Positions 8,886 through 16,973 of a stretch of 64,000 nucleotides of DNA are shown piece after piece. The notes under the pieces were generated by a model, which saw nothing but the letters and a program-made list of their open reading frames with translations, ran no database searches and was not told where the DNA came from. Made by a program: the position numbers and the translations under genes. Location of the stretch: the NCBI GenBank assembly GCA_903871605.1, contig CAIQHF010000035.1:1-64000 (forward strand). The letters are read 5' to 3'. The first letter of the stretch is position 1; every line of letters begins with the position of its first letter. Origin of the DNA: an uncultured Sphingomonadaceae bacterium (lineage in GTDB: Bacteria; Pseudomonadota; Alphaproteobacteria; Sphingomonadales; Sphingomonadaceae).

Positions 8886-10340
8886 ATGACGGGCATGACA
8901 GATATCAGTTCAACGCCCGATACGATTGCCGTCATCGTCGACTGCAACTGCTTCCTTCAGCTCCGCGATCTGAAAGATCTGCCATGGGGCGAACTATTCC
9001 CGGCGGTGAAACGCGTGGAGATCATGGTCACGCCCTCGGTAGTAACCGAACTCGACAAGAAGAAAGTCGACGGCAAAGACCGAGCCCGCAATCGCGCGCG
9101 TGCGGCGTTTAGGCTACTCGATATGGCCTCCGAGGCCGAGCCGATGCGCGTATTGCTTCGCGATGAGCCGATCATCGTCGCGCTCAACCTCCCAGAGATC
9201 CCTCCCACCGATTGGCACCAGCATCCCCGCCTCGATCCGACCAAGCCAGACGACGCCTTGGTCTCCCAGGCGGTCGATCTGGCTACAAACTTCCCCAAAA
9301 CACTACTCTCTCACGATGGTGGTCCGCGGCTGACCGCGCGCCGACTCGGGCTTGCCGCGAAGAACGTTCCTGACGCGTGGCTGCTTCCGGACCCAGTCGA
9401 CGACGATCGCAAGCAGCTCCAAAAATTGCAGCGCGAGAACGAACAGCTGAAGTCGCGCCACCCCTCTATCGTTGCAGGTTGGGGAAGCGCGGACAAACCG
9501 CTCGACTGCCTGACGATCGAGCGCCTCGTGGTCCCGCCGCTCTCCGGCGAAGCAATCGTCGCCGCGATCGCGCTTTGTCGCTCGAAATGGCCGCACGCCA
9601 TTGGCACGATGCGCGTGGGAAGCGGGTTCTTTATCGGCGATGACGACACGTCCGGCCGATTCGACCAGAACGATTATCAGCGCTACTTCGAGAAGTGGCA
9701 GCAATGGGCGGACGGCTTACTGGCGTTCTTCGAGTCGCTCCCGAGGCGCGTCGCGGGCACCACACGGTTTGCTAGCGCCGATCTGTGGTTTGAGAACACG
9801 GGCGGTGCAACCGCCGAGGGGCTGACGATCGACATTGCTGTTTCAGACGGCTGGCAATTGCTAGCTGACCAAAAAACAGTGGACGACATTGCCCTGTATC
9901 CCGTCGCGCTGCCCGAGCGGCCGCTAACGCCATTTCAGCAAGACCATGCTAATCGGGCCAGCAAAGCTGACGATGTAAGTCGTCAGTTCCGCCATCTGGT
10001 CGCACCTCCGCCGCAGCCGCGTGATCCGACCGGCTTCTATTGGGTCGAGCGTCCTGGCTATGACAGCACGCGCGGACTCTACCGATGCGAAGAATTTCGG
10101 CCCAAACGGCGGAACGACGACGTTATATGGCTGTGGCCGCGCGGCAATCCGCCGTTGAATGGCAAGCTCGTCGTCGACATCCACGGCTCGAATCTCAGCG
10201 AACCGCTACTGCTTAAATTGCCTCTCGCGTTTGCGGATCGGGCGGCGGACTGGGGTGACGAGGATGTCGTCGCCGCGCTTGATCCGTCGCTTGCCGAAAT
10301 TGTCGCCAGCGTAACTGCTGCCGGCACCGCAGTAGGATAG
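8886..10340 (+). CDS. PIN-domain protein with coiled coil and uncharacterised C-terminal domain
   Basis: Predicted metal-dependent ribonuclease of about 484 aa. The N-terminal PIN domain (residues about 14-175) opens with VIVDCNCFLQL and carries the acidic set expected for catalysis: D19, the Glu in SVVTELDKKK, the Asp pair in KPDDALVSQA and the Asp in LLSHDGGPRL. A short coiled coil (LQKLQRENEQLKSR) follows. The C-terminal 250 residues are unassigned but contain LWFENTGGATAEGLTIDI, a beta-sandwich-like pattern. There is no adjacent antitoxin gene and the protein is far longer than VapC toxins. Possible starts are 8871, 8886 and 8895; none has a strong ribosome site. It faces the broken NTPase/patatin pair, so a role in nucleic-acid defence is plausible but inferred. 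Confidence 0.75.
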   Translation: MTGMTDISSTPDTIAVIVDCNCFLQLRDLKDLPWGELFPAVKRVEIMVTPSVVTELDKKKVDGKDRARNRARAAFRLLDMASEAEPMRVLLRDEPIIVALNLPEIPPTDWHQHPRLDPTKPDDALVSQAVDLATNFPKTLLSHDGGPRLTARRLGLAAKNVPDAWLLPDPVDDDRKQLQKLQRENEQLKSRHPSIVAGWGSADKPLDCLTIERLVVPPLSGEAIVAAIALCRSKWPHAIGTMRVGSGFFIGDDDTSGRFDQNDYQRYFEKWQQWADGLLAFFESLPRRVAGTTRFASADLWFENTGGATAEGLTIDIAVSDGWQLLADQKTVDDIALYPVALPERPLTPFQQDHANRASKADDVSRQFRHLVAPPPQPRDPTGFYWVERPGYDSTRGLYRCEEFRPKRRNDDVIWLWPRGNPPLNGKLVVDIHGSNLSEPLLLKLPLAFADRAADWGDEDVVAALDPSLAEIVASVTAAGTAVG

Positions 10341-10484
10341 GGTCAGGTGCTGGAATTGGTGCGACGTGCGGGAACGGCAGACAACGCTTCGCGGTTGAGA
10401 ACGAATGTCAGCGGCCCCGGACTCCTATGGTCGAAAATTTGGCCGCTCATCTCAGAAGCTCTGCCCGCAATGAGGGGTGACGGT

Positions 10485-10667
10485 GTGAATAGGCGTCCAC
10501 ACGGGACCCCCATCTCTTGGCGGGGGAAACCTCTGCGGAAGCTCGATATCATGAAATTTCAGGGGGTCCCGACCGGTGCCGATTGGGACCCCGACCAATT
10601 CGAGTCTTTCAGCCATCACAACGATTTGCCTCATTTCGGCGGGGGTCCCGCTTCGACGCCTATTCAC
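10485..10667. repeat. IS21-type terminal-repeat remnant
   Basis: A 26-bp imperfect inverted repeat (3 mismatches) lies at 10485-10510 and 10642-10667; each arm holds gtgaataggcgtc and cgggacccc or the complement. Inside, around 10561-10596, further copies of the gggtcccga / cgattgggacccc words occur. Repeated gggtccc...gacgcc blocks are typical of IS21-family ends, but no istA or istB gene remains, so this is a 183-bp internally deleted or non-autonomous copy. It sits at the point where NTPase coding similarity stops. Confidence 0.55.
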
Positions 10668-11513
10668 AGCCTGCAGTACGGTCAACCGGTTTGGCAGCGC
10701 GCGGTCGAGCTGCCAGGCGGTGAGCAGATCCTCCAGATCGAAGGGCCGGCGGATCAGCGTGCCCAGACCGGCGCGCTCGACCTCAGCTTTGAAACCATCG
10801 ATTTCGTCGACGCCGCGGAACCGGGCATAGAAAGCGACATCGTCGTCGCTCAGTTGTTCAAGAAGAAACAGTCAAAAGCCCACATTGGCCTCGCCCCGTT
10901 GCGTTTCGACTACGCCAGGGTCGGCGCCGAATGTCTGCCGATCTTCTCGCGGCGCGAACGGTAGCAGGCCCTCCACGACCGCGCGATCGATGCCGGCGCG
11001 CCATGCATAGGGACGGCTGGAAATGTACACGTGGGCGCGCTGGCGATGGTTCGCGATCCGTCCGGCGAATGTGCCGAGCGCGTCCTCGAACGCCCGCGCG
11101 TTTGTCAGTCGCAGTTCATCGACCGAGTCCAGGAAGAACCAGGCATCGTTCGTGCTCGATTCCCAACTGGCGAAACTGTCAGCCGAGCCGACCTCAAAGG
11201 CGGTATCGAAGTTCCCAACGACATCTTCCAGCCGGATGAAGAAGGCGGCCTTTCCCTCTCCCAGCAGTCGTGACGCCGCCGAGCGCAACTCATAGGTCTT
11301 GCCGGCGCCAGCCTCGGCGAGAATGACGACGCGCCACGCCTGCTCGAGCGTGGACCATTCGACCGATGGGCGCTGGAAATGGCCTGGCCAGACTTCCTCG
11401 ATCGCCAGGTCGTCGCGTTGAAACGCATCCGGGATCGGGCTGAACTTGCGCTGCAACGGCACGACCGGACGGATTTCGACCGGCGGCGCGCCGGTCTCTT
11501 CGCTTCCACTCAT
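10668..11513 (-). pseudogene. STAND/NACHT-like P-loop NTPase, truncated
   Basis: 5' part of a larger ATPase gene. The intact segment (213 aa, ATG 11513) has Walker A AEAGAGKT at residues 66-73, Walker B WFFLDSVDEL at 125-134 and the sensor-like ISSRPYAW near 165, the layout of NACHT/STAND signal-transducing ATPases. A TGA at 10872-10874 stops it. In the same frame, coding sequence continues with LEQLSDDDVAFYARF and IRRPFDLEDLLTAWQLDRAL, which is normal for the winged-helix region after such an NTPase. It then runs into the IS21-like remnant near 10667. The large C-terminal sensor expected in this class is absent. The gene starts 3 bp after the patatin stop, so the two formed an operon. Confidence 0.75.
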
Positions 11514-11516
11514 TGG

Positions 11517-13622
11517 TCAGGGCTGCTCATTCCGGATGTCGCTATCGGTCGCTGGCCTCAATTTCAGACCCTGTTTGGGCTTTGGACCCTTTGCGCTTCC
11601 TTGGACATAATCGATCCCATTCTCTGCAGGATCCGGCGTGAGGCCATGCAAGTCCTGCACAGCGGCGACCATCTCGTCGGCGAGCTTTTTCTGCGAAGCT
11701 GCAAAGGGGTACCCCGCTTTCTGTGAAAGCGTCTCCGGCTTCTTGTGGATCAGGTCTTTGAGGCTAGGCCCGATTTTCTCCGGGTTATTGTCCTCGAGTG
11801 CCGCGCGCTCCAGGTCGATTTTCCACGCTCCGTCGAACCGCGACGCCGTCGTCTCGAGGCCACCGAGGAAAGCGCGGAGCCGAACGAAACGGTGGTTTGC
11901 CCAATTGAGGATCAGCGGTTGTCCCGGATAGGCGGGGTCGAGCTGGCTTGTGGGCAGGAACCGTTCCGCGATCACCGAGCCGGCACGCGTACCGCGTGTC
12001 TGCAGGCTCTTGATGGTATCCTTGTCCATGTCGAGGTTGAAGCCCCCTTCTTTGTCCTTCATGCGGACGTGGACGATCCGATCGCGATATCCAGGCACGT
12101 CGAGCAGCTGATTATCGCCCCATTGCCGCGCAGTTGAAATCACCCGGCCGCCAAAGCGCATGAGCCTTGCGATCGGATCACCCTGGGCAAATCGTGTATA
12201 GGGGGACAGTCGACCGTTATTGTCGCGCAGCATGAACACGAGATCCTGATCGGGCGCCGACGCCGGAGCCAGACCTTCGCGCCCGCCCGAGGGCGCGCCT
12301 GTTTCAGCTTGATCGACCGGCCCGATTTCAACTTCGAGTTCGTCGTCATGATACAGCAGGTTGAGGCAGAACGTCGGACGATTTGGGATCGGCGAGTCAA
12401 ACAGATGCAGCGGAAAATTGGACGTGATGCCGCCGTCTGCGAACCAGAGTTCGACGAGCTCTTTGTTGCTTGCCTCGCCGTAGCCACGCATGAGGTAGAG
12501 GCGCACCGCGCTGAACAGCAACGGGAAACTCAGCGACATCCGCACGCCGACGATCACCGGCATGTTCTGTGGCCTAGGTAGCCGGATCATTTGGTCGGGA
12601 TCGAGGTCGCCGAGGTCCATGCCGCTGAGGTCGTCATACCCTTTCTTCACTTGCCGCGCGTGAGTCTTGAGCCACGTGACGACATCTTCGGGGAACAGCG
12701 CCTCTAGGTCGGGCAGGTATGCGAACAGGCGGTCCTCGCGGCGCATGAAGGGCAACTGGACCGTCTGCGCCCGGCTGATATCCGAGGTGACCAGCGCCAG
12801 CTCGATGTCACGCGGCAACAGGTGAATCGGCATGTCGCCGACTTCGGGGATTGCGATCTTGGCGGCGCGAAGCGCCGTCGCGAAGGCTTTGTCCCGGTCG
12901 AGCGATCCCGTGCGATACTGTGCCGCCCACAAGTCGCCATAGGTGAGCGGCTCTGCCGGACCAAGTCCGGCGAGCGATTGGAGCTGTCCGTGGATCCACT
13001 GAGTGAGGGAATCGTCCGTCGCGCTAGCCTTCGCCATGCCCGAACAGAAACCGAAATTATTGCCGGCGACGGCCTTCGCGCCCCTGAAGGCGAAGATCGC
13101 CCACCGTGCGAGCGCGAGAACGATACCGAGCAGGATGGTCAGCGACAGCGCCGCCACGATAGCGATCCCGCCGGACAGGAGCGTTACTTCGTTGATCCGC
13201 CACAGCACGACGGCGGCAAGAAGCGAAATCAAGAGAAAAGCTGTCAGGAGCGACGGTCCGATAATGGCCAGGCCGACGCCAAATATGCCCCCCGATTTGC
13301 TCATTCGAAGGATCGTTGAGAACAGCCTCGAGGTCTTCGCATCGGGCGCAAACAATCGGAACAGCAACGGCTGTCCGTTGGTCTCGGCGCCAAGCTTGCT
13401 GGCAAGCTGATCGAGCTCTTCGCGTGCCTGCGCGTTGCGGCCCGAGCGGCGGCCGAATTCCATCGCGGCGGCAGCCGCCGCGCCGATCGCACCCGCAGAC
13501 GTTCCGCCGACTGATCGCAGTCTGTAGCGTTCGGCGATCGCGGCGATCGCACTGGGATAGATGATGCCACTGGTGACACCGCCTTTCATCACGAGATCGC
13601 ATTCAAGCGACGGCTGACTCAT
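11517..13622 (-). CDS. Membrane-anchored patatin-like phospholipase
   Basis: Predicted lipid acyl hydrolase of 701 aa with a Ser-Asp dyad. The oxyanion motif is KGGVTSG (residues 13-19), the nucleophile elbow GGTSAG has Ser42, and the catalytic Asp is in FADGGITSNFP near residue 395. Between them, residues about 115-141 and 148-186 form two hydrophobic membrane segments (FLLISLLAAVVLW, LTILLGIVLALARW), an unusual insertion that splits the patatin fold. About 300 residues follow the catalytic core without a recognised domain. ATG 13622 is preferred over 13637 because GAGGGGG sits 7 nt upstream. It is the first gene of a pair with the P-loop NTPase (3-bp gap). Patatins coupled to NTPases act as membrane-degrading effectors in several antiphage systems; that role here is inference. 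Confidence 0.85.
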   Translation of the reverse strand: MSQPSLECDLVMKGGVTSGIIYPSAIAAIAERYRLRSVGGTSAGAIGAAAAAAMEFGRRSGRNAQAREELDQLASKLGAETNGQPLLFRLFAPDAKTSRLFSTILRMSKSGGIFGVGLAIIGPSLLTAFLLISLLAAVVLWRINEVTLLSGGIAIVAALSLTILLGIVLALARWAIFAFRGAKAVAGNNFGFCSGMAKASATDDSLTQWIHGQLQSLAGLGPAEPLTYGDLWAAQYRTGSLDRDKAFATALRAAKIAIPEVGDMPIHLLPRDIELALVTSDISRAQTVQLPFMRREDRLFAYLPDLEALFPEDVVTWLKTHARQVKKGYDDLSGMDLGDLDPDQMIRLPRPQNMPVIVGVRMSLSFPLLFSAVRLYLMRGYGEASNKELVELWFADGGITSNFPLHLFDSPIPNRPTFCLNLLYHDDELEVEIGPVDQAETGAPSGGREGLAPASAPDQDLVFMLRDNNGRLSPYTRFAQGDPIARLMRFGGRVISTARQWGDNQLLDVPGYRDRIVHVRMKDKEGGFNLDMDKDTIKSLQTRGTRAGSVIAERFLPTSQLDPAYPGQPLILNWANHRFVRLRAFLGGLETTASRFDGAWKIDLERAALEDNNPEKIGPSLKDLIHKKPETLSQKAGYPFAASQKKLADEMVAAVQDLHGLTPDPAENGIDYVQGSAKGPKPKQGLKLRPATDSDIRNEQP

Positions 13623-13971
13623 GGATTTCCCCCTCATCCATCGGCAGTATTGGCCGCGTCATTCTTTAGCCTGTCTGTTTGTTCTTGGCCAAATTGGGAA
13701 GCCCCTAATCTGACTGCCGCTCAAATTGGTGTTTAGGTCATGCCCCCGCGCTTTGGGAGCGCCCGAGGCGAGTGCTCTTAGGGACACCTGGATCGAGGCG
13801 ATGAGAAGCCCGTTTGCAGCGCGAGCAACCGGCCAGGTCGAGACGCGCGACGACACCTTCCCAAGCCTTTATCAGAGCAAATTGCTCCGCGGGGGGCTGC
13901 TAGAGATGACCCAGTGCGCGTCCGTCGGCTCTTGTCGAAAACCGACGTTTAGCGATGTGGGAAGGAATGAC
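13623..13971. other. Gene-free stretch left of the IS110 element
   Basis: No recognisable gene. Near 13918-13965 the strand reads gtcggctcttgtcgaaaaccgacgtt, a word type seen in degenerate intergenic repeats of this window. The rest could be a decayed reading frame but shows no identifiable product. Confidence 0.35.
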
Positions 13972-14199
13972 GTCTGTGGACGCCCCTGCGGAAGCAAGCG
14001 GTAAAATCGGGGTAGATCGGCACGTAGTCGGATGCTGTCATCTGTCCGGCCTCGATGAGCATCTGTGGACGCCCCTGCGGAAGCAAGCGGTAAAATCGGG
14101 GTAGATCGGCATCTGTGGACGCCCCTGCGGAAGCAAGCGGTAAAATCGGGGTAGATCGGCACGTAGTCGGATGCTGTCATCTGTCCGGCCTCGATGAGC
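13972..14199. repeat. Three tandem copies of an IS110 left-end sequence
   Basis: A 50-bp unit A beginning (a/g)tctgtggacgcccctg occurs at 13972-14021, 14061-14110 and 14111-14160. The last two are identical and the first differs at one base. A 39-bp unit B (acgtagtcggatgctg onward) follows the first and third copies, at 14022-14060 and 14161-14199, giving the order A-B-A-A-B. Each A unit starts with the tggacgcccc inverted-repeat word that matches the opposite end of the adjoining IS110 element. The array therefore looks like stacked left ends of the same element rather than a random tandem repeat. Confidence 0.8.
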
Positions 14200-14372
14200 A
14201 GCGCCATAGCTGCGGGCCAGTATGGGAGTTCGCGGACCGGAACCACATCAGCTTTCCGCGCTTGGCTAGCGCTCCGCCATTCCCTGGTTCTTCCGGCCCC
14301 GTCTCGCCGACCGTTGTGCCATACCCTCCTTCGACCGCCTACGTCCCCGACGCCTCTGACCGCTGTCCCGGC
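14161..14372 (-). ncRNA. Candidate IS110 guide (bridge) RNA region
   Basis: IS1111-type elements encode a structured guide RNA in the noncoding segment 3' of the transposase gene; this 212-bp segment is in that position and carries no gene. It contains catcagcttt (14246-14255), which is exactly the first 10 bases outside the element's right end (15478-15487). That is the kind of match a target-binding loop should show. The folding and the true RNA ends were not computed. Confidence 0.4.
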
Positions 14373-15407
14373 TTACGCCGCGACCGCCGCCGGATCTCTG
14401 TAATCCTCGTTCCTGGTCATGAGGGCCCAAGCGATGCGCGCCATCTTGTTGGCGAGCGCCACCGAGACGAGCATGTGCGGTTTGCGCGCCAGCATGCGCT
14501 CGAGCCATGAACCCGCCGGCGCGCCACGGACAGTCGCCTGCCTGACGACCGAGCTGCCACCGATGATGAGCAGTCGCCGGATAGTGCGCTCCCCCATCTT
14601 GGAGATGCGCCCAAGCTTCTGCCTGCCGCCGGTCGAGTGCTGGAGCGGCGCAAGGCCAAGCCACGCCGCGAAGTCGCGACCCTTGGTGAAGGTCTCGGCC
14701 GGCGGGGCAAGCGCGACGATGGCAGTGGCGGCGATCGGTCCGATGCCAGGAATGGTCATCAGCCTGCGCGCCACCTCGTCCTCGCGGGCACGCCGGGCGA
14801 TCTCCTTGTCGAGATCGGCGATGCGGTCATCGAGCCCGGCGAGCATGTCGGCCATGACGCGCAGCATGGCCTGCGCCGCCTCGGGCAGCGACGAGGCCAT
14901 CTCCTCCTCGTCGAGCAGGTCGGCGAGCATCGTCACCTGCGCCAGGCCGCGTGGTGCGACCCAACCGAACTCGGCGAGGTGGCCACGCAGCGCGTTGACG
15001 AGTTGGGTGCGCTGCCGGACGACGAGATCCCGGGTGCGGAACACCATGCCGGCCGCCTGCTGCTCCTCGCTCTTGACCGCCACGAAGCGCATGCCCGGCC
15101 GCTGCACCGCCTCGCAGATCGCCTCCGCGTCGACCGCATCATTCTTATGCCGCTTCACGAACGGCTTGACGTAGGCGGGCGGGATCAGCCGCACCTCATG
15201 CCCCATCGTCCGCAGCTCGCGCGCCCAATGATGCGCACCGCTGCACGCCTCCATCGCGACCAGACACGCCGGCTGCTTCGCGAAGAAGTCGAGCAGCTTC
15301 GCCCGGCCCAGCTTGCGGCTGAACACCAGGCCGCCCCGCTCGTCGGCGCCATGCGCGTGGAAAACGGTCTTAGCGATATCCAGCCCAATCGTGGTAACCT
15401 CTGACAC
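14373..15407 (-). CDS. IS110 family transposase (DEDD)
   Basis: Transposase of 344 aa. The N-terminal RuvC-like DEDD domain shows IGLDIAKTVFHAHG with the first Asp, CLVAMEACSGAHHW with the Glu, and KRHKNDAVDAEAI with the Asp pair. The C-terminal Transposase_20 domain has TIPGIGPIAATAIVAL, FAAWLGLAPLQHSTGG and GERTIRRLLIIGGSSVVRQA with the conserved serine. It is intact by inspection. The start was placed at GTG 15407 because GGGAGG lies 6 nt upstream and homology begins immediately; an upstream ATG at 15452 lacks such a site. Proteins of this family recombine DNA using an element-encoded guide RNA. Confidence 0.92.
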   Translation of the reverse strand: MSEVTTIGLDIAKTVFHAHGADERGGLVFSRKLGRAKLLDFFAKQPACLVAMEACSGAHHWARELRTMGHEVRLIPPAYVKPFVKRHKNDAVDAEAICEAVQRPGMRFVAVKSEEQQAAGMVFRTRDLVVRQRTQLVNALRGHLAEFGWVAPRGLAQVTMLADLLDEEEMASSLPEAAQAMLRVMADMLAGLDDRIADLDKEIARRAREDEVARRLMTIPGIGPIAATAIVALAPPAETFTKGRDFAAWLGLAPLQHSTGGRQKLGRISKMGERTIRRLLIIGGSSVVRQATVRGAPAGSWLERMLARKPHMLVSVALANKMARIAWALMTRNEDYRDPAAVAA

Positions 15408-15491
15408 GGACGCCTCCCTCAGTAGTGCTTCAACACCTCCACTCTGGCACATCGATGCCGTCGGGGGGCGTCCACCCCATCAGCTTTGTCC

Positions 15492-16712
15492 GGCGAGTTC
15501 AATCGGTCATCGCAACACCGTCTGTAGTGTATTGGCGAGTGTATCGAAGTCCAGGGTTTTCCGTGGACGTTGGTTGAGCCGCAGAGCGATAGTATCAAGT
15601 TGAGCTTGTGATATTTTAGAAAAGTCTGTCGTTCTTGTGAGATATTGCCTGAGCAGGCCGTTGGTATTTTCGTTGCTACCCCGTTGCCAGCGGCTGTGCG
15701 GGTCGCAAAAATAGACCTGAACATCGGTCGCAACGGTGAAGCTCTTATGGCGAGCCATCTCTGTACCTTGATCCCACGTCAATGAGCGCCGCAATGTCTC
15801 GGGTAATTTGCCAATCTGCTGAGCCAGAGCCTCCACGACGGTTGCAGAATCCTTGCGCTTCAGCTTCACGAGCATCGCAAAACGGCTATGTCGCTCGACG
15901 AGGGTGGCAATGTGCGTATCGTTCGCGCCAGCAAGTAGATCGCCTTCCCAATGACCCGGAACGGCGCGGTCCTCAACTTCGGCCTGGCGCTCGCGGATGG
16001 AAACCATATCGACGATGCGGCCCTGTCCCGCCCAGACCTGTGCGCCCTTGGCGCGGCGCATCTGTCGCTTGGTACGCAGATGCGCGGTCAGCTCCTTTCT
16101 GAGCACCCCGCGCGACTGGATGAAAAGGCTTCGATAGATCGCTTCATGAGAGATCTGCATGCTCGGGTTGCCTGGGTGTTGCCGTCTCAACCAACCCGCT
16201 ATTTGCTCTGGCGACCACTGCAGCGCCAGCTTTTGCGCGATCTGCCGGCGTAAACGTCCATGGCGTTCCAAGTGACATTGCTTCGGACGCAAGGCCTGAT
16301 CCCAACATCGCTTGTCAGCACGGCTTGCACGATAGGTGTGCACGCCGCTATTACGCGAAATCTCGCGGCTTATCGTCGAGACAGAGCGTCCAAGGCCTCG
16401 CGCTATTGCCCGCATCGCCAGACCAGCCGCCAGCCCACGCGATATCTCTTCACGCTCCGCCAGCTTCAGGGCCCGCGCCGATCTGCGTCTCACGGCTGGC
16501 GCAATACCCCCGTGCCGGGACAAGACCAGCTGGACCCCACTATGGCTTCGTCGATCCAATGCACGAGAGATCGACGATATGCTCTCACCCCGCTTCCAGC
16601 GCTCCCACATTTCCTCCTTCTGCTCGGCGCTGAACCAGATCCGCGATGTCACCTTCTCACACCTCCTTGTCCTCCCAGGATTAAGGTGTTGCCGTCACCG
16701 ATTGAACCCGCC
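15492..16712 (-). mobile_element. IS30-family insertion sequence, complete
   Basis: A 1221-bp element bounded by 28-bp imperfect inverted repeats (4 mismatches) at 15492-15519 and 16685-16712; both arms share ttcaatcggt and gcaacacc in the outward-to-inward reading. One transposase gene fills it. Target duplication is not certain; a cc dinucleotide flanks both sides. It lies immediately beside the right end of the IS110 element. Confidence 0.85.
15507..16652 (-). CDS. IS30 family transposase (DDE)
   Basis: Full-length transposase of 381 aa. The N-terminal helix-turn-helix (LAMRAIARGLGRSVSTISREI) is characteristic of IS30. The catalytic triad is visible as GHWEGDLLAG (first Asp), SLTWDQGTEMA (second Asp) and SNENTNGLLRQY (Glu). 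The SRNSGVHTYRA and SHEAIYRSLF motifs of the family are also present. No frameshift is seen, so the element may still be active. The 3' end of the gene runs into the left inverted repeat, as is common for small IS. Confidence 0.93.
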   Translation of the reverse strand: MTSRIWFSAEQKEEMWERWKRGESISSISRALDRRSHSGVQLVLSRHGGIAPAVRRRSARALKLAEREEISRGLAAGLAMRAIARGLGRSVSTISREISRNSGVHTYRASRADKRCWDQALRPKQCHLERHGRLRRQIAQKLALQWSPEQIAGWLRRQHPGNPSMQISHEAIYRSLFIQSRGVLRKELTAHLRTKRQMRRAKGAQVWAGQGRIVDMVSIRERQAEVEDRAVPGHWEGDLLAGANDTHIATLVERHSRFAMLVKLKRKDSATVVEALAQQIGKLPETLRRSLTWDQGTEMARHKSFTVATDVQVYFCDPHSRWQRGSNENTNGLLRQYLTRTTDFSKISQAQLDTIALRLNQRPRKTLDFDTLANTLQTVLR

Positions 16713-16973
16713 CCCAATTCTCGCCGTTCCAGCGGCGATGCAGGGCGATCACGCAAAGCTGAATGGACGTCGGAAGTTGGAGAGGCGAATGGTTGCTCAG
16801 AATGGCGGGGATTGGGTCAAGCCCGTCAACGAATAGCGACGTGCGGCGAAGTACGGACGTCGGCGTCTGGGCCATATCAATCATCGTCGGCTGCTGCGAC
16901 AGGCGCTCAAATCGTCAGTCGTGCGGCCGCTGTCTTGCGCACGCCCAGGCTTGGGGCAACCACTTGTCTTGCA

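Larger units (their letters stand above)
13972..15477 (-). mobile_element. IS110-family (IS1111-type) insertion sequence
   Basis: The element consists of one transposase gene (14373-15407), about 70 bp upstream of it, and a 3' noncoding region of at least 250 bp. Short inverted-repeat words mark the ends: tggacgcccc on the left (present three times) and ggggcgtcca at about 15465-15474 on the right, slightly inside the termini as in the IS1111 subgroup. The exact left terminus is ambiguous because of the end multiplication. An IS30 copy begins 15 bp beyond the right end. Confidence 0.7.

Noticed and set aside
10347-10964. 205-codon plus-strand frame
   Set aside because: Spans the IS21-like remnant and the antisense of the broken NTPase; no protein features.
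13972-14199. CRISPR array
   Set aside because: The repeats are adjacent without variable spacers and are parts of an IS110 end.
13872-14246. 124-codon minus-strand frame across the IS110 end repeats
   Set aside because: The frame repeats the peptide of the end units and changes frame between them; it is a product of the repeat, not a gene.
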